From positions 310,001-374,000 of the forward strand of contig JAACJM010000057.1 of assembly GCA_013368315.1 (NCBI GenBank): a DNA stretch of 64,000 bases. Direction: 5' to 3'. The notes under the pieces are model-generated. The model saw only the letters and a program-made list of their open reading frames with translations, was not told the DNA's origin and did no database searches. The DNA comes from Tetrapyrgos nigripes (Eukaryota; Basidiomycota; Agaricomycetes; Agaricales; Campanellaceae). Shown in pieces: positions 48,301-58,691 of the stretch (its first letter is position 1; the number at the start of each line of letters is the position of its first letter). The position numbers and the translations under genes are program-made.

Positions 48301-48657
48301 CTCTGATGACGAGAGATATGAAAGGACATTATCGGTTGCTCCATTACGCATCATCGTGTGTAGTACTATTAGGGCTTTGAACACAACCTACGTAATCAAG
48401 AATGAGCGCAGAAGAGACAAGGTAGAGAAGGGAAGCATACGATAGCGTTTGGTTCCCTAAACCGAGGCGAAAGGGCTTTACAGACGTCGTGAACAGCACC
48501 ATCCTCAGACCAGGTTGCGGCGATGATTGGGTCAAGGTACTAGAAGAGATGTAAGTCGGTGGTTGTTGAAATTGGACGGCAACGACGAACAGACCTTTGC
48601 CTTTGGAGGCGCAGCCTTGGGCTTGCACGCGAGTTTGACAATTTTCTCAAAGGACAT
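45360..48657 (-). CDS. AP180/CALM-type clathrin assembly protein (ANTH domain)
   Basis: Endocytic adaptor that binds PI(4,5)P2 and clathrin. Start MSFEKIVKLACKPKAAPPKA; the ANTH core follows with KYLDPIIAATWSEDGAVHDV, FKALIVLHTMMRNGATDNVL, NYAVYLDSRIRAYRDLKHDA, GLLRETKAVHRMIDTLVECR, DLLILFQAGNEGVINVLEHY and ATEALAIYRHFCKQTDRVVE. Several exons code for this part. The C-terminal 557 residues are one exon of low complexity: Gln/Gly/Ser/Pro-rich, a run of Gln near 46270-46300, and a repeated Q-x-TG-F/H motif (QPTGF, QQTGF, QVTGS, QPTGA), more than ten copies. At least five NPF tripeptides (NPFRQSM, NPFRASM and others) would bind EH-domain proteins such as Pan1/Ede1. Ends SSHQQGSLI. Yeast yAP1801/1802 have a similar tail plan. 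Confidence 0.92.
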
Positions 48658-48932
48658 TGGGGCCGACGACGACGAAGGACAGAGTGAAAGAGAAGGCGAG
48701 CTGAGGTCGCGTCTTAGTCAGCACGGATAGGCACATTCGATGGAGGCAATGCCTCCGAAGATCCTACGGATACTAGTAAATCTAAAAGAAAAGCGTACAG
48801 GAAGCTTTTGGAGAGTCCGTCCCGGCGGAGAGCGGTGGCAAACCTGCAGTGAGGCAGAAGCCCGAAATAAGCTTTGATTCTGAAGCACTGCATTGGCAAA
48901 TTTCTTGGCAAATTCGGTAATGCTGCTTCTTC

Positions 48933-51284
48933 ATGTACCATCGCTACCACAGTCAGCTCGTTGACATGTATCGCAATCTGAGGCACAAACCATACTTTCG
49001 ACCTTCTCTCTACGTCTGCATCATCTTCTCCAGTGTCTACGTCTTGTATCACATTGCATATTCGCGACCGGCTTCGAATTCACTGCCTTTTGACTTTTCA
49101 GAAGGCTTTCTCCCACTCGAAGATGTATCCGAGGAAGTCTGGGCAGAAAGAGCGAACCAAGTCAAGCTTGCCTTTCTTCATGCTTATCACGGCTACGAGA
49201 GATATGCGCTCCCTCACGATGAACTGAAGCCTTTGACCGGCGGGTACCAGGACAAGTATGTCATTTTGACACCTGTTTGAGATTGAGTCTCATGCTTTTC
49301 GACTAGCTTCAATGGCTGGGGAGTGACCTTGTTCGATTCATTAGACACCATGCTCTTGCTAGGTTTTCAGAACGAGTACAAACGAGCACTGCCTATTGTC
49401 GAAAGGGCTACCTTTGAACTGCCAGAAGTACGTTTCACTTTCCTTATTGTGTCCTTGCTCTTAGCCTTCCGTTCTTGTATAGGAACGTCATGCTCCATAC
49501 TTCGAGACGGTCATTAGGTATCTCGGAGGACTTTTGTCCGCCCATGCTATTTCCAAGGATCCTATTCTATTGGACAAAGCAGACGAGTTGGCGGACAAAC
49601 TTGACAGCGTGTTCAACACCCCCAGTGGATTCCCTCTATTCGGTGTCAACCCTTCCAGGTCAGCACTCGAAACCCCCCTACAGTCGCGCCTCGTCTCATT
49701 CTAACCCATAGTGGCTCGGTTGTCGGTCCAGACATTGGCGTCTTGGCTGAAATGGCTAGCTTACAGATGGAGTATACCATGTTGGCAAAGTCTACCGGGA
49801 AGAAGCGCTGGTGGGATCGAGTACGTCGTTTTGATTGTTCTACTTGACCTTATGCAGACTATTTTTTTCTCTGCAGGCCAACACGGTCATACGAGCACTA
49901 GCAAACGCTGACCTCCGATATACTGGTGGAATGTTCCCCATTAAATGGAATCTTACGACTGCGCAACCACACGATGGTACGGCCGGCGTTGTCGTCGCTG
50001 CGACTTATTTTTAGCTGACACTCCCATTTAGTCCACCTTTCCGTTGGAGCGCAGGCAGATTCAGCACACGAGTATCTCCTTAAGCAGTTTTTACTGACCG
50101 CTCGAACGGACAAGGCCAGCCTTGAAATGTGTACAGCTTCGTTTATTCTTTCATCTTTTTTCCTCCACTGAAAACCTTTATCTGCAGACCTTCGTGCCAC
50201 TACACACGTCATAGCTAATCTTATCTACGTATCTCCTACTCGCCATTTGCTCTACGTCACCGATACAGATACGTCTCCCTATGAGAAAAGAGCGACACCC
50301 TCCCATAATTTCGAACACCTTTCTTGCTTCTTCCCAGGCCTCCTTGCTCTGGGTGCACACACGCTTCCCCTAGACAACCTAGAATCTCTAGGAATCAACT
50401 TTGAATCCCTAGGCTCTGAATCAAAATTCGGACATGCAGGCAAAGCGTACAAATTGCTCAGCCAATACAATCTGAAAGACTTGCACCTCTGGGCTGCAGA
50501 AGGGATTGCGGAAACCTGTTGGTTGACCTATGCAGATATGCCGACGGGTTTGGGACCAGATGAGGTTACCATGTATACGGAGAAACGGAGCGAAGGTTAT
50601 TTGTGGATGGATGCGATGGAGCGTTGGAGGGCTTCTGGGTCGCGGGGTATACCTCCTGGTACTGGAGATAAAGATCCCGTGGTGTATACTGAGCAGGAGA
50701 GACTTCGAGGTGGTAATAGGCGGAGGGATTATGCGATCCGGAGGAAGAAATATTTGCTTAGACCTGAAGTACGTCGTCGTTTCTCTTGTCTCTTTCTGGG
50801 GTTTTCAGTACTGAAGTCGACATGCAGACTCTGGAATCTTTGTACATTATGTGGCGTGTAACTGGGGATTCGAAATGGAGAAATCGGGGATGGAGAATAT
50901 TTGAAGCATTAGAGCGTCATACGAAAACTCCGTATGGATATGCTAGTCTCAGGACAACTGAGGTTGTTCCTCCATCGAAGGAAGATGATATGCCTAGGTG
51001 AGTACAACATTCATCTTAGTAACGTCTTTTTTTCTTGCTTGAGTACGTCCTACGAGCTGACATCCTTCCTTATCTTCAGTTACTTTTTGGCAGAAACGTA
51101 AGTCTTGGTCTCTCGTTCATTCCGCAGTGATATTAAAACCAAATTTACCAGATTAAAATATCTTTATCTTATGTTTACGAATGAAGACCCCATATCGCTA
51201 GACAAGTGGGTCTTCAACACGGAAGCTCACCCTTTCCCTGTTTTCGAATGGACAGAAGAGGAGAAAGAGAGATTTAGTATCTAG
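48933..51284 (+). CDS. GH47 alpha-1,2-mannosidase (N-glycan processing)
   Basis: Class I mannosidase of glycoside hydrolase family 47, a type II membrane protein of ER or Golgi that trims mannose from N-glycans. Short cytosolic N-terminus, then one signal-anchor ([20 protein letters not shown]). Conserved blocks: [42 protein letters not shown] (catalytic Asp in SLDT), [37 protein letters not shown] (catalytic Glu in DSAHEYL), [40 protein letters not shown] and the Ca2+-binding threonine in [14 protein letters not shown]. Ends EKERFSI. About ten short introns. No C-terminal EDEM-type extension, so it is the processing enzyme rather than an ERAD lectin; ER versus Golgi placement is uncertain. 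Confidence 0.94.
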
Positions 51285-52657
51285 ATTGTATATCTATACA
51301 TATCTGTTTAGAACAACTACTGGCTGAGTACATCTATCTCGCATCTAATATACTTACGTGCAGGCCTGGAGTCCTCGTAATGCTTTCTTTTTTGAAATTT
51401 GACCCTCCTTCTACTTCCTCCACTAGTACTTTAGCCTCTATTTCTCACCCATCTCGCCCTTCAAACCCCCTCTTTCCATAGACGTCTCCTGGCTACGCAG
51501 ATATAGAACTCGTCTCCAAGGTTCTGAGTTCGTTGGTGTAGGGTGTATGGGGGTGGGGTCTTCACTTCAACGTCAGAGTCAACCCCACCGTTGTCGTCAA
51601 CCTACTCGATCCACAGATAGGATACGAGGATACAGTATGATATGAGGCAGCTCTTCAACAAGCGCGTGCCTGTGTGTCTCCGTACAGTGTTCCTTCTCAA
51701 ATCTCTGTCTGCCTTGCGTGTTGTTTTGTTTCACCATATTATATTGCCCATGCACCTATCTACCTTTTTTCCTTCCTCCCTTCCTCGGAGCTCCCTTCCA
51801 GTTCCGTTGCGACGACTGTCTAACGTCTAGCGTCTAGCATCTCGCGTTGAATAAAACAGTTATGGGTTACGAGTTGTGTACTAGGATTGCTTCATGATCC
51901 TCTTTTCTTTTTCTTTTCCTGTTCTTCTTCTCTAGATCTTGGTCCACCTGCTCTTAGTCCGTCATTCCCCACTATTCCCGTAGCTTGACATCGAGAATTC
52001 AGGTGAACAGCAATATAGCTTATTATACTTAAATCTTCACACTCTGAAGCTGCCACGAAATCCTTCTAGAAAACGCCAATACCATCTTAATATGCTCGTT
52101 CCACACTGGCATGAAATGTAACTTCTTCGAAAGCAAGATAGGACAGAAGTCTTGGAAGTCAAGAATTACTCTGAATTACTTGGAGATCATGATTATTATT
52201 GAAAGACGGAGTACTTATAACGTCTAAGCGTTTGGTTCGCGTGCAGGCCCTGACGTCAGTGCCAAATGGAGTTCCGAGTGGAAACTTCGACGTCCGAGTC
52301 AAGTCCGAGTCGCTCCATTTCACCTTGCTGTCCATTTCAACCTATGTACAACCAAGACAACCCAGACTTTTACTATGTCATATGACCTTCGTATTTTTTG
52401 ACTTCAAGTTCGTGCTCTCATGATTTCTTCCAACTTGTACATCATTGTCTCAGGGGACTCGACGGTTCTTTAATTTATATCTTGTCAGTCTACAGTTGTT
52501 TCCTAACAGAGCTAAAAGCCCAAGTTTGCTGTCAGCTGGAGCTGATTGACAGAACGGTGGTGTTGAGGAGGAGGTAAAGGTGGCCGCGAAACAACTCCTC
52601 TGCTATAAGTGCGTCTGTCCGCTGGCATAAGCATCAACGCCTCCTCATACTATTACC
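51285..52657. other. 1.37-kb intergenic stretch, nothing recognised
   Basis: Pyrimidine-rich sequence (many TTCCTTCC and CTTTTTCTTTTCC runs at 51770-51950) with only short chance frames. No RNA gene or repeat seen. A TATAA-like GCTATAAG at about 52600 lies some 55 bp before the DUF3472 gene start. Confidence 0.6.
52251..52258. promoter_or_regulatory. TGACGTCA palindrome (CRE/bZIP type)
   Basis: A perfect 8-bp CRE palindrome about 400 bp upstream of the DUF3472 gene. The only other perfect copy I saw is upstream of PLC1. It could bind an Atf1-type stress factor; this is inference. Confidence 0.35.
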
Positions 52658-53842
52658 ATGTCAGCAAAGACTGTGGCCTTGACAGGCAATGCCTTTATCA
52701 CGACGGCGGCGACGGGAACTAGCGAGCTTATCAACAGCAATGGTTTGGCCAACTGGAACAACGCGAACACCATCACCAGCGTGTACTTCCGTATGGCATC
52801 TGCCGGCTCGGTGACGGTCGGGCTGAATGCGTACCTTGCCGGCAGCAACAACAGCACCGTCAGAGTCACCATCAACGGAACCGCGTTCACGGTCCAACTC
52901 GCTGGCACGACCCCCAAAACCTATCCCGTCGGCACTGTCAATGTGACCACTCCCGGCTATGTGAAGGTGGACCTGCAGGGCATGACCAAGGACGGGGGCT
53001 TCTTCGGCGACGTATCTGGCTTGAGCGTGACCACGACCTCTGCACTCAACTTCGCCAACATCCCGGCAGACTACTATTGGTCACGCCGTGGCCCATCGGT
53101 CCATATGAATTACACCACACCAGCCAACACCGAGTACTTCTACACTGAAGTGACCGTTCCCGTGGGCCAGGATGCTGTCGGTTCGTACTTCATGGTTACG
53201 GGCTTTGACGGTGGCTATTCTGGCATCCAGGTCAAAGAAAATGAGCGCTGGATTCTCTTCTCTGTCTGGGATGCAGACAATGGCCAGAAGACCACGCTCG
53301 TGAGCAAGGGCAACGGAGTCGTTGACAACTCCTTTGGTGGGGAAGGCACTGGGGGGCAGTCATACCTAGTGTTCAACTGGGTGGCCGGCAACACTTACAA
53401 GTTCATCACGCGCATTCGTCCGGACACCGCTACAGGTAGCACTCTCTACTCGGCTTGGTTCTTCGCGCCAGAGTCGAACGCTTGGCGCTACCTTGCCACC
53501 TGGAAGCGTCCTTCCACCAACACCTATCAGTCTGGCAACCATTCTTTCCTGGAGAATTTCATCGACACCAATGGGTATGCCGGCCGCCGCGTGCAGTACG
53601 GTAACCAGTGGGCGCGCAACGTCAACGGCACCTGGTCCGAGGTCACTGCAGGTCACTTCACCGGTGACGCCACCGCGACCAATGCGCAGCGCATGGATTA
53701 TGCGGGTGGCTTGGAAAATGGACGCTTCTACCTCCGCAATGGTGGCTTCTTCGCTGACTATGTGCCACTCAACCAGAACTTCACCCGCCCAGCTACTGGC
53801 CAGCAGCCGACGATCAATGTGGACACACTCCCGACCCAGTGA
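52658..53842 (+). CDS. Intronless DUF5077-DUF3472 protein, likely bacterial origin
   Basis: 394 residues in one uninterrupted frame, unlike every long neighbour. The N-terminal beta domain (about residues 5-125) fits DUF5077: SVYFRMASAGSVTVGLNAYL, TYPVGTVNVTTPGYVKVDLQ, GGFFGDVSGLSVTT. The C-terminal part (about 135-390) fits DUF3472: YYWSRRGPSVHMNYTTP, EYFYTEVTVPVGQDAVGSYF, SGIQVKENERWILFSVWDAD, GEGTGGQSYLVFNWVAGNTY, AWFFAPESNAWRYLATWKRP, GNHSFLENFIDTNGYAGRRV, ENGRFYLRNGGFFADYVPLN. Both domains are known mainly from bacterial secreted proteins; function unknown, perhaps carbohydrate-related. No signal peptide is seen, so it would be cytosolic as it stands. Codons are richer in C and G at third positions than in neighbours. 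The combination points to horizontal transfer, followed by loss of a secretion signal. Good start codon; a TATA-like element lies upstream. Confidence 0.9.
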   Translation: MSAKTVALTGNAFITTAATGTSELINSNGLANWNNANTITSVYFRMASAGSVTVGLNAYLAGSNNSTVRVTINGTAFTVQLAGTTPKTYPVGTVNVTTPGYVKVDLQGMTKDGGFFGDVSGLSVTTTSALNFANIPADYYWSRRGPSVHMNYTTPANTEYFYTEVTVPVGQDAVGSYFMVTGFDGGYSGIQVKENERWILFSVWDADNGQKTTLVSKGNGVVDNSFGGEGTGGQSYLVFNWVAGNTYKFITRIRPDTATGSTLYSAWFFAPESNAWRYLATWKRPSTNTYQSGNHSFLENFIDTNGYAGRRVQYGNQWARNVNGTWSEVTAGHFTGDATATNAQRMDYAGGLENGRFYLRNGGFFADYVPLNQNFTRPATGQQPTINVDTLPTQ

Positions 53843-54078
53843 AGCGACAATACCAGGGACTGCTCGAGGTCTGCGACGATGGTACGCATTGCTCTCTCCA
53901 TACTCTCAGGCAACTCATAGCTTCTGCACACATCCCATTGTAGAAATACGAAAAAGGGGTTTGAAAGAACGTTTGACCTCGTATGGTACCTGAGGCAAAC
54001 GAGTACTTAGTGCCGTATTTATACTCTGTAAAATAGCTAAAATTACCTGAAAATAACCCAAATGACCCCGTTATACCC

Positions 54079-55133
54079 CTATTGTGAAGTCTGCCTTGGC
54101 CGTTTTTCTATGTTCGCGTCAGTCATCATTGTGACGATACCCTCTGTCGCAGTGAATAGCCCTGGAAAACAAGGCAAAGAATACGGCAACATAGGTTCAG
54201 CCATGAGAGGAAGGCGAAAATCCAGCAAGCAAGTAACCATGAACACCAGGAGCACCAGTATTTGCAAAACGGGCACTCTTGATGGATGCGGCGATCCCTC
54301 AGGCACCACTTGGTGGTGCTCATCCTGGTACCTGGACGAACCGGAAAAAAAAATCAAAGGTAACAAGCAAAGAACAGTGACAAGCAACAACGAAAAGAAG
54401 AAGAAAAAGGTTGGAAATCAGAACCAGCACCAAGGAGCCAAATCAATGAGACATACTAACCTTCACCTTCGTCGTCCTAAACATCTTCGTTAGTAGCTTC
54501 GTTCCTGTGCCCGTGATGTTTGTGCTAGAAGCTGAAGCTCTACCTAAAGCCATTCCTAGCGTCGACGTAGACGACAACGGCAAAGGTTGATTACTCCCAG
54601 GAACGACGCGTCGCCGACGTCGACCGAATCCGAATCCTCCAGCGTTTGGCAAATTCTCTGACTCGTATTTGAATTGGGGGGATGGCCTTTATACGCATAC
54701 ACATATTACACGGGTGTTGGGGACAGAGGAAAGGAGACAAAGAGTTTCATCAGCTAGGTCCTGGAAACACCATAGGTGGAGGTGACTCACCCATAAATAC
54801 CCTCCTAATCTCCTTACACCTCCTTTTATGCTTATTCCAAAACCCGTAAGGCGGCGTTTGTATACGAGATAAGAGTGCCTCGACAAATGAGCTGTCGGAT
54901 GCGGGTGATGTCTTTGTCAACGTAGAGGTCGCAGTCGACACCCAGTCTTGTTGGTGTAATTATAAGTGTTAGTACTAGGAAAAATGCAGGAAACGCGTCA
55001 GAACACAAAGGAAGACCATAGAAACAGGACGTACCTCCAAAAACTTGTTCACCATCATCATATAGCTTGATTTTGGTGTCTCAGTCGAGGTTTTTTGTGC
55101 GTGGGGCCTATTGACGGCGTCTTTGTGCAGTTG
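54079..55133 (-). CDS. Orphan membrane protein, 5' end unresolved
   Basis: No family recognised. Four segments splice in frame: an upstream one reading KTSTETPKIKLYDDGEQVFG, then DWVSTATSTLTKTSPASDSS and FVEALLSRIQTPPYGFWNKH (donor GTGAGT), then NLPNAGGFGFGRRRRRVVPG with Ser/Thr-rich sequence to FRTTKVK, then DEHHQVVPEGSPHPSRVPVL with hydrophobic helices (VLQILVLLVFMVTCLLDFRL) and the end IEKRPRQTSQ. The first intron has GTACGT and TACTAAC; the second uses a GTCAG acceptor at about 54645. The topmost segment lacks an ATG and is closed by a stop at 55134-55136, so a further 5' exon is needed. A basic, Gly-rich middle and one or two helices near the C-terminus suggest a tail-anchored or small membrane protein. 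Confidence 0.5.
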
Positions 55134-56059
55134 TTAGAAACTGCACAGAGGAAACGCAGCCCAAGGACATATTATCATTGTTAGGGGAGGATGTTCTTTT
55201 TGTTTGTATGTATCTACTCGATGTTCGCTACTTTCTCTCAAACGCGGTTAAGCGGTCAACCTAACTAGGTCCTGAAGTTACCCGTTGTCTCATGTATTTC
55301 ATACTCGTATGGTCTACGGATCAAGAAGTCACCTATGTGTCGCGTATGGGGCTGCTGGCCATCGATCTCACTTGGAATGATGCGAGTTGTAACAGAAGTT
55401 CGAGAGAGATAGCTCAGTCAGAGTGCAAGGTGTCTTTTCTGGAAAAATCCTGACAGTCTCGCTGTGTCACTGCCCGGAACATATCCTCGCGATATCTACG
55501 CGTCTATTTCAACTTTCAAGTCCGTCCCCTCGAAAATTTGAGGATCATTTACCTAAAACCCTGAAACGCGAGCAGACGCGGGCCCTTTGATCCCCTTGGC
55601 TATAGCTTCCTAATTTTCCGCCTTCCTTGCTATGTATAAGCACCCTTGCGCAGTTCTTGCAAATCATGAGACGCATCCATCTTTCCTTCGCGTATGCTTT
55701 CTCAACAGTCCAGTTGTAGCCCAGTGATCGTTTTTAAGTGCAAAGTCATGTTGAAGTGGATTTGTGGACGAACCCAAGTAGATTGAAAACCCAAACTGAC
55801 TTCATATTTCTAACTCGACTCCTCTCTCAAGCCTTCTAGCGTCTTCTTGTGCTCTTAATCAGACATCAGTGAATCGTAAATCAGCTCAGTCCTTTTTATC
55901 GGTCGGACCATCGCCCGGACCACCTAAGCGACTTCATTTTGCGGGGAGCCGAGGTGCGGGGAACCATAAATTGGACCGCTTTTGCGGTATTCTCTTGCCA
56001 TTCTCTCCCCATCCCTCTGTCCTCCTTTCCCCCCTTCTCATCGCTGCACACGTTGCCTT
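55134..56059. other. Intergenic stretch, probable 5' regions
   Basis: About 0.9 kb between the orphan membrane gene and glycerol kinase. It should hold the missing 5' exon of the former and the promoter of the latter; a TATAA-like GTATAAGC occurs at about 55634. No RNA gene or repeat recognised. Confidence 0.5.
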
Positions 56060-58216
56060 ATGGTCCCTCCAATCAAGCTCGAAGGCGAATTTGTTGGCTC
56101 ACTGGACTGTGGTACCACGTACGTCTTCTATTCGTTTATTTCCCAATGTTATCTCACGTCTATCTCTACATATCATATCCTGTTTGCAGATCTGTCCGTT
56201 TCATTCTCTTTGATAGATATGCCAACATAGTTGCGCAACATCAACTTGAGTTTCACCAGCACTACCCCAAACCCAGGTAAGCTTGGGATTACCTCTGTTC
56301 TTTGCGTACTTTGGTCTCACCGCACCTTCGCTTACGTTGTTTTACGTTGTTTTACTTCCGATGTAGCTGGCATGAACAAGACCCCGACGAGATTCTTTCT
56401 GTCGTGCACGCCTGTATTGATGCTGCGGTCGAGTCCTTGCAGCTACTTGGTTGGTCAAAGAACAGCATCAAAGTAATCGGTGAGCTTCCGCCTCGTTAAC
56501 AAAATTTCTTCACGACGCTTACACCATCCCCTTCAAGGCATCACTAATCAGCGCGAGACCACTTTTGCGTGGAGTAGGACGACCGGGAAATCTCTGTGCA
56601 ATGCTATTGTTTGGAATGATTCTCGCAACAAGAATATTGTCGCTCAGTACGAACGTAAACTCAAGGAAGAGGGTCTCGAGGTAGAACCAGGTGTGTGGAA
56701 GAAGGGTGATGATGCTGTGGAAGCTCTGCGAGCTCTGTAAGTATTGGTCTGATTTTCCAATGCACGCGTCTAATCCCGTTCTGGTAGCACTGGTCTTCCG
56801 CTGTCAACTTACTTCTCAGCTATGAAGCTTCGCTGGATGATCAACCATATACCAGAGGTTTATAAAGCGCATCAGCTAGATGATCTTTGTTTTGGAACCT
56901 TGGATTCATGGCTTGTCTACGTTAGTCGTCCCGATCGCGCTGTCTTAAATGATGATGGACTGACTTTGCTTTTTGCACGCAGAACCTCGTTGGCGTAAAA
57001 CAAGGCTTGCATATTTGTGAAGTCAGCAATGCATCTCGTACTCTTCTCATGAATAGTGCTACCCTGAACTGGGAGCCTTGCCTTCTTCAATTCTTTGGAC
57101 TTCGAGAATCCGTGTTACCAAAAATCGTCTCGACCTCTGAGGTTTATGGTTACATTGCTTCCGGTACTCTTGCAGGAGTGCCTATTGGAGGACTTGTTGG
57201 TGATCAGCAAGCCGCCTTAATTGGGAACAAGTGCCTGAAGCAAGGATCTGCAAAGTGTACTTTCGGTACTGGTGCGTTCTTATTGTTCTGCACCGGTGAG
57301 CAGCAGGTGAAGAGCAGTCACGGCTTGTTGAGTACCGTGAGTCTTTATTCGCTGGTCAACGAACCACTGTACTGATGCTGTTCACCTTCAGGTTGCCTTC
57401 CAACCCGGTCCTCAGTCAAAGCCAGTGTATGCCCTTGAAGGAAGTAGTGCGTGTCTTCTTCTCGTACTCAGTCATGATTTCTCATTGAAAACCACAGTTG
57501 GAAGTGCCGGCAGCGCAATTACCTGGTTGAAAGATTCGATGAACTTTATTTCCAATCCAGCAGAAGTCAACGATCTCGCTGCTCAAGAGTCTACCAGTGG
57601 TGGTGTCTACTTTGTGACCGCGTTCTCTGGTCTGCTTGCTCCTTACTGGGACTCCAGTGCCGCTGGATTGATGATAGGTAATTCCTTTCACATTATGTCA
57701 ATCTGAAGCAGCTGAGAATATGATTATAGGTATCTCGCAATACACCAATCGCTCGCACATCGCTCGTGCAACCCTTGAAGCCAACGCTTTCCAGACTCGC
57801 GCTATTATCGAGAGCATGAAGCTTGACTCTGGCACAGATCTCAATGAACTCAAGGTTGACGGCGGCATGACCAACGGTGGCCTGGCAATGAGCATCCTCA
57901 GTGATTTGGGCGGGTTTGACGTCGTCCGGCCTGAGATGAGAGAGTGAGTGTTTCCCCCTTGTGAAAAATTCTCAGCGTTAATAAGGTCGCGGTTAGATCC
58001 ACTGCATTAGGTTCTGCTCTTCTTGCTGGAAACGCTATTGGTCTTTTCGGTTGGGACCTCACCAAACCAGAAACCATTGCGGAAGTGAATGGTCGTGGTG
58101 TCAAGGTCTTTTCTCCCACACTTGACGCGAGTGCACGAGAGAAGAAGTGGACGAAATGGCAGAGTGCCGTGCAGAGATGTCGAGGCTGGGAAGTTGGTGT
58201 TGCAGACTCGGAGTAA
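56060..58216 (+). CDS. GUT1: Glycerol kinase
   Basis: FGGY-family kinase: glycerol plus ATP to glycerol-3-phosphate, the first step of glycerol use. Start [20 protein letters not shown] joins [20 protein letters not shown] over an intron. Further signatures: [99 protein letters not shown] (second FGGY motif), [40 protein letters not shown] and [20 protein letters not shown]. It ends [10 protein letters not shown]. Full length, about eleven short introns. No FAD-glycerol-3-phosphate dehydrogenase (GUT2) lies next to it. Confidence 0.95.
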
Positions 58217-58406
58217 TCTGCAAAACCAAAGAGGAGGCTTGAAGCATTTTTCGCGGACAAGCGGCTACGAATATCAGTGATGACCCGGATGTCGTAGTTC
58301 TTTTTTCTTCCTTTTTATTGGGACTTTGGGTGACATTACTTCTGGTGTATTTTTATGTACATGTATTTTAGAGGACCCACGGTAGATTCTGAGCTAATAT
58401 ATTGGT

Positions 58407-58412
58407 AATAAA
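58407..58412 (+). terminator. AATAAA polyadenylation-like signal
   Basis: AATAAA about 190 bp past the glycerol kinase stop codon. Candidate 3'-end signal. Confidence 0.3.
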
Positions 58413-58572
58413 TTTTGAATTACGATACAAGTGCTCGTTTGTGGTCCTTCTATCCGCCACAAACATGTCCCCAAGGTTCCACATGTAGTGAGTTCTATAC
58501 TACTTATGTCCTCTGCACTTTAGCCTGTCGAACTCCACTTGGTTACCCTGCAGGCTGTTGGCAGGCTGCCTC

Positions 58573-58600
58573 TGACGTCACGCGTAGTACTCTCCACGTG
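58573..58600. promoter_or_regulatory. CRE (TGACGTCA) and E-box (CACGTG) upstream of PLC1
   Basis: TGACGTCA at 58573-58580 and CACGTG at 58595-58600, 92 to 119 bp before the PLC1 start codon. Both are perfect palindromes for bZIP and bHLH factors. Confidence 0.45.
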
Positions 58601-58691
58601 TCGAGGCCTGGCCACTTAAAGTCACCACCATAATTTAGCCGTCGTCTTGCTCCCTACCTTTTTCTTTCCCGTATACGTGCTGATCGAGACG

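Noticed and set aside
54689..54886. Alternative frame in the orphan membrane gene reading LGVDCDLYVDKDITRIRQLI
   Set aside because: It looks coding but ends at a stop with no good donor, while the frame FVEALLSRIQTPPYGFWNKH runs into a proper GTGAGT donor and joins the next exon in phase.
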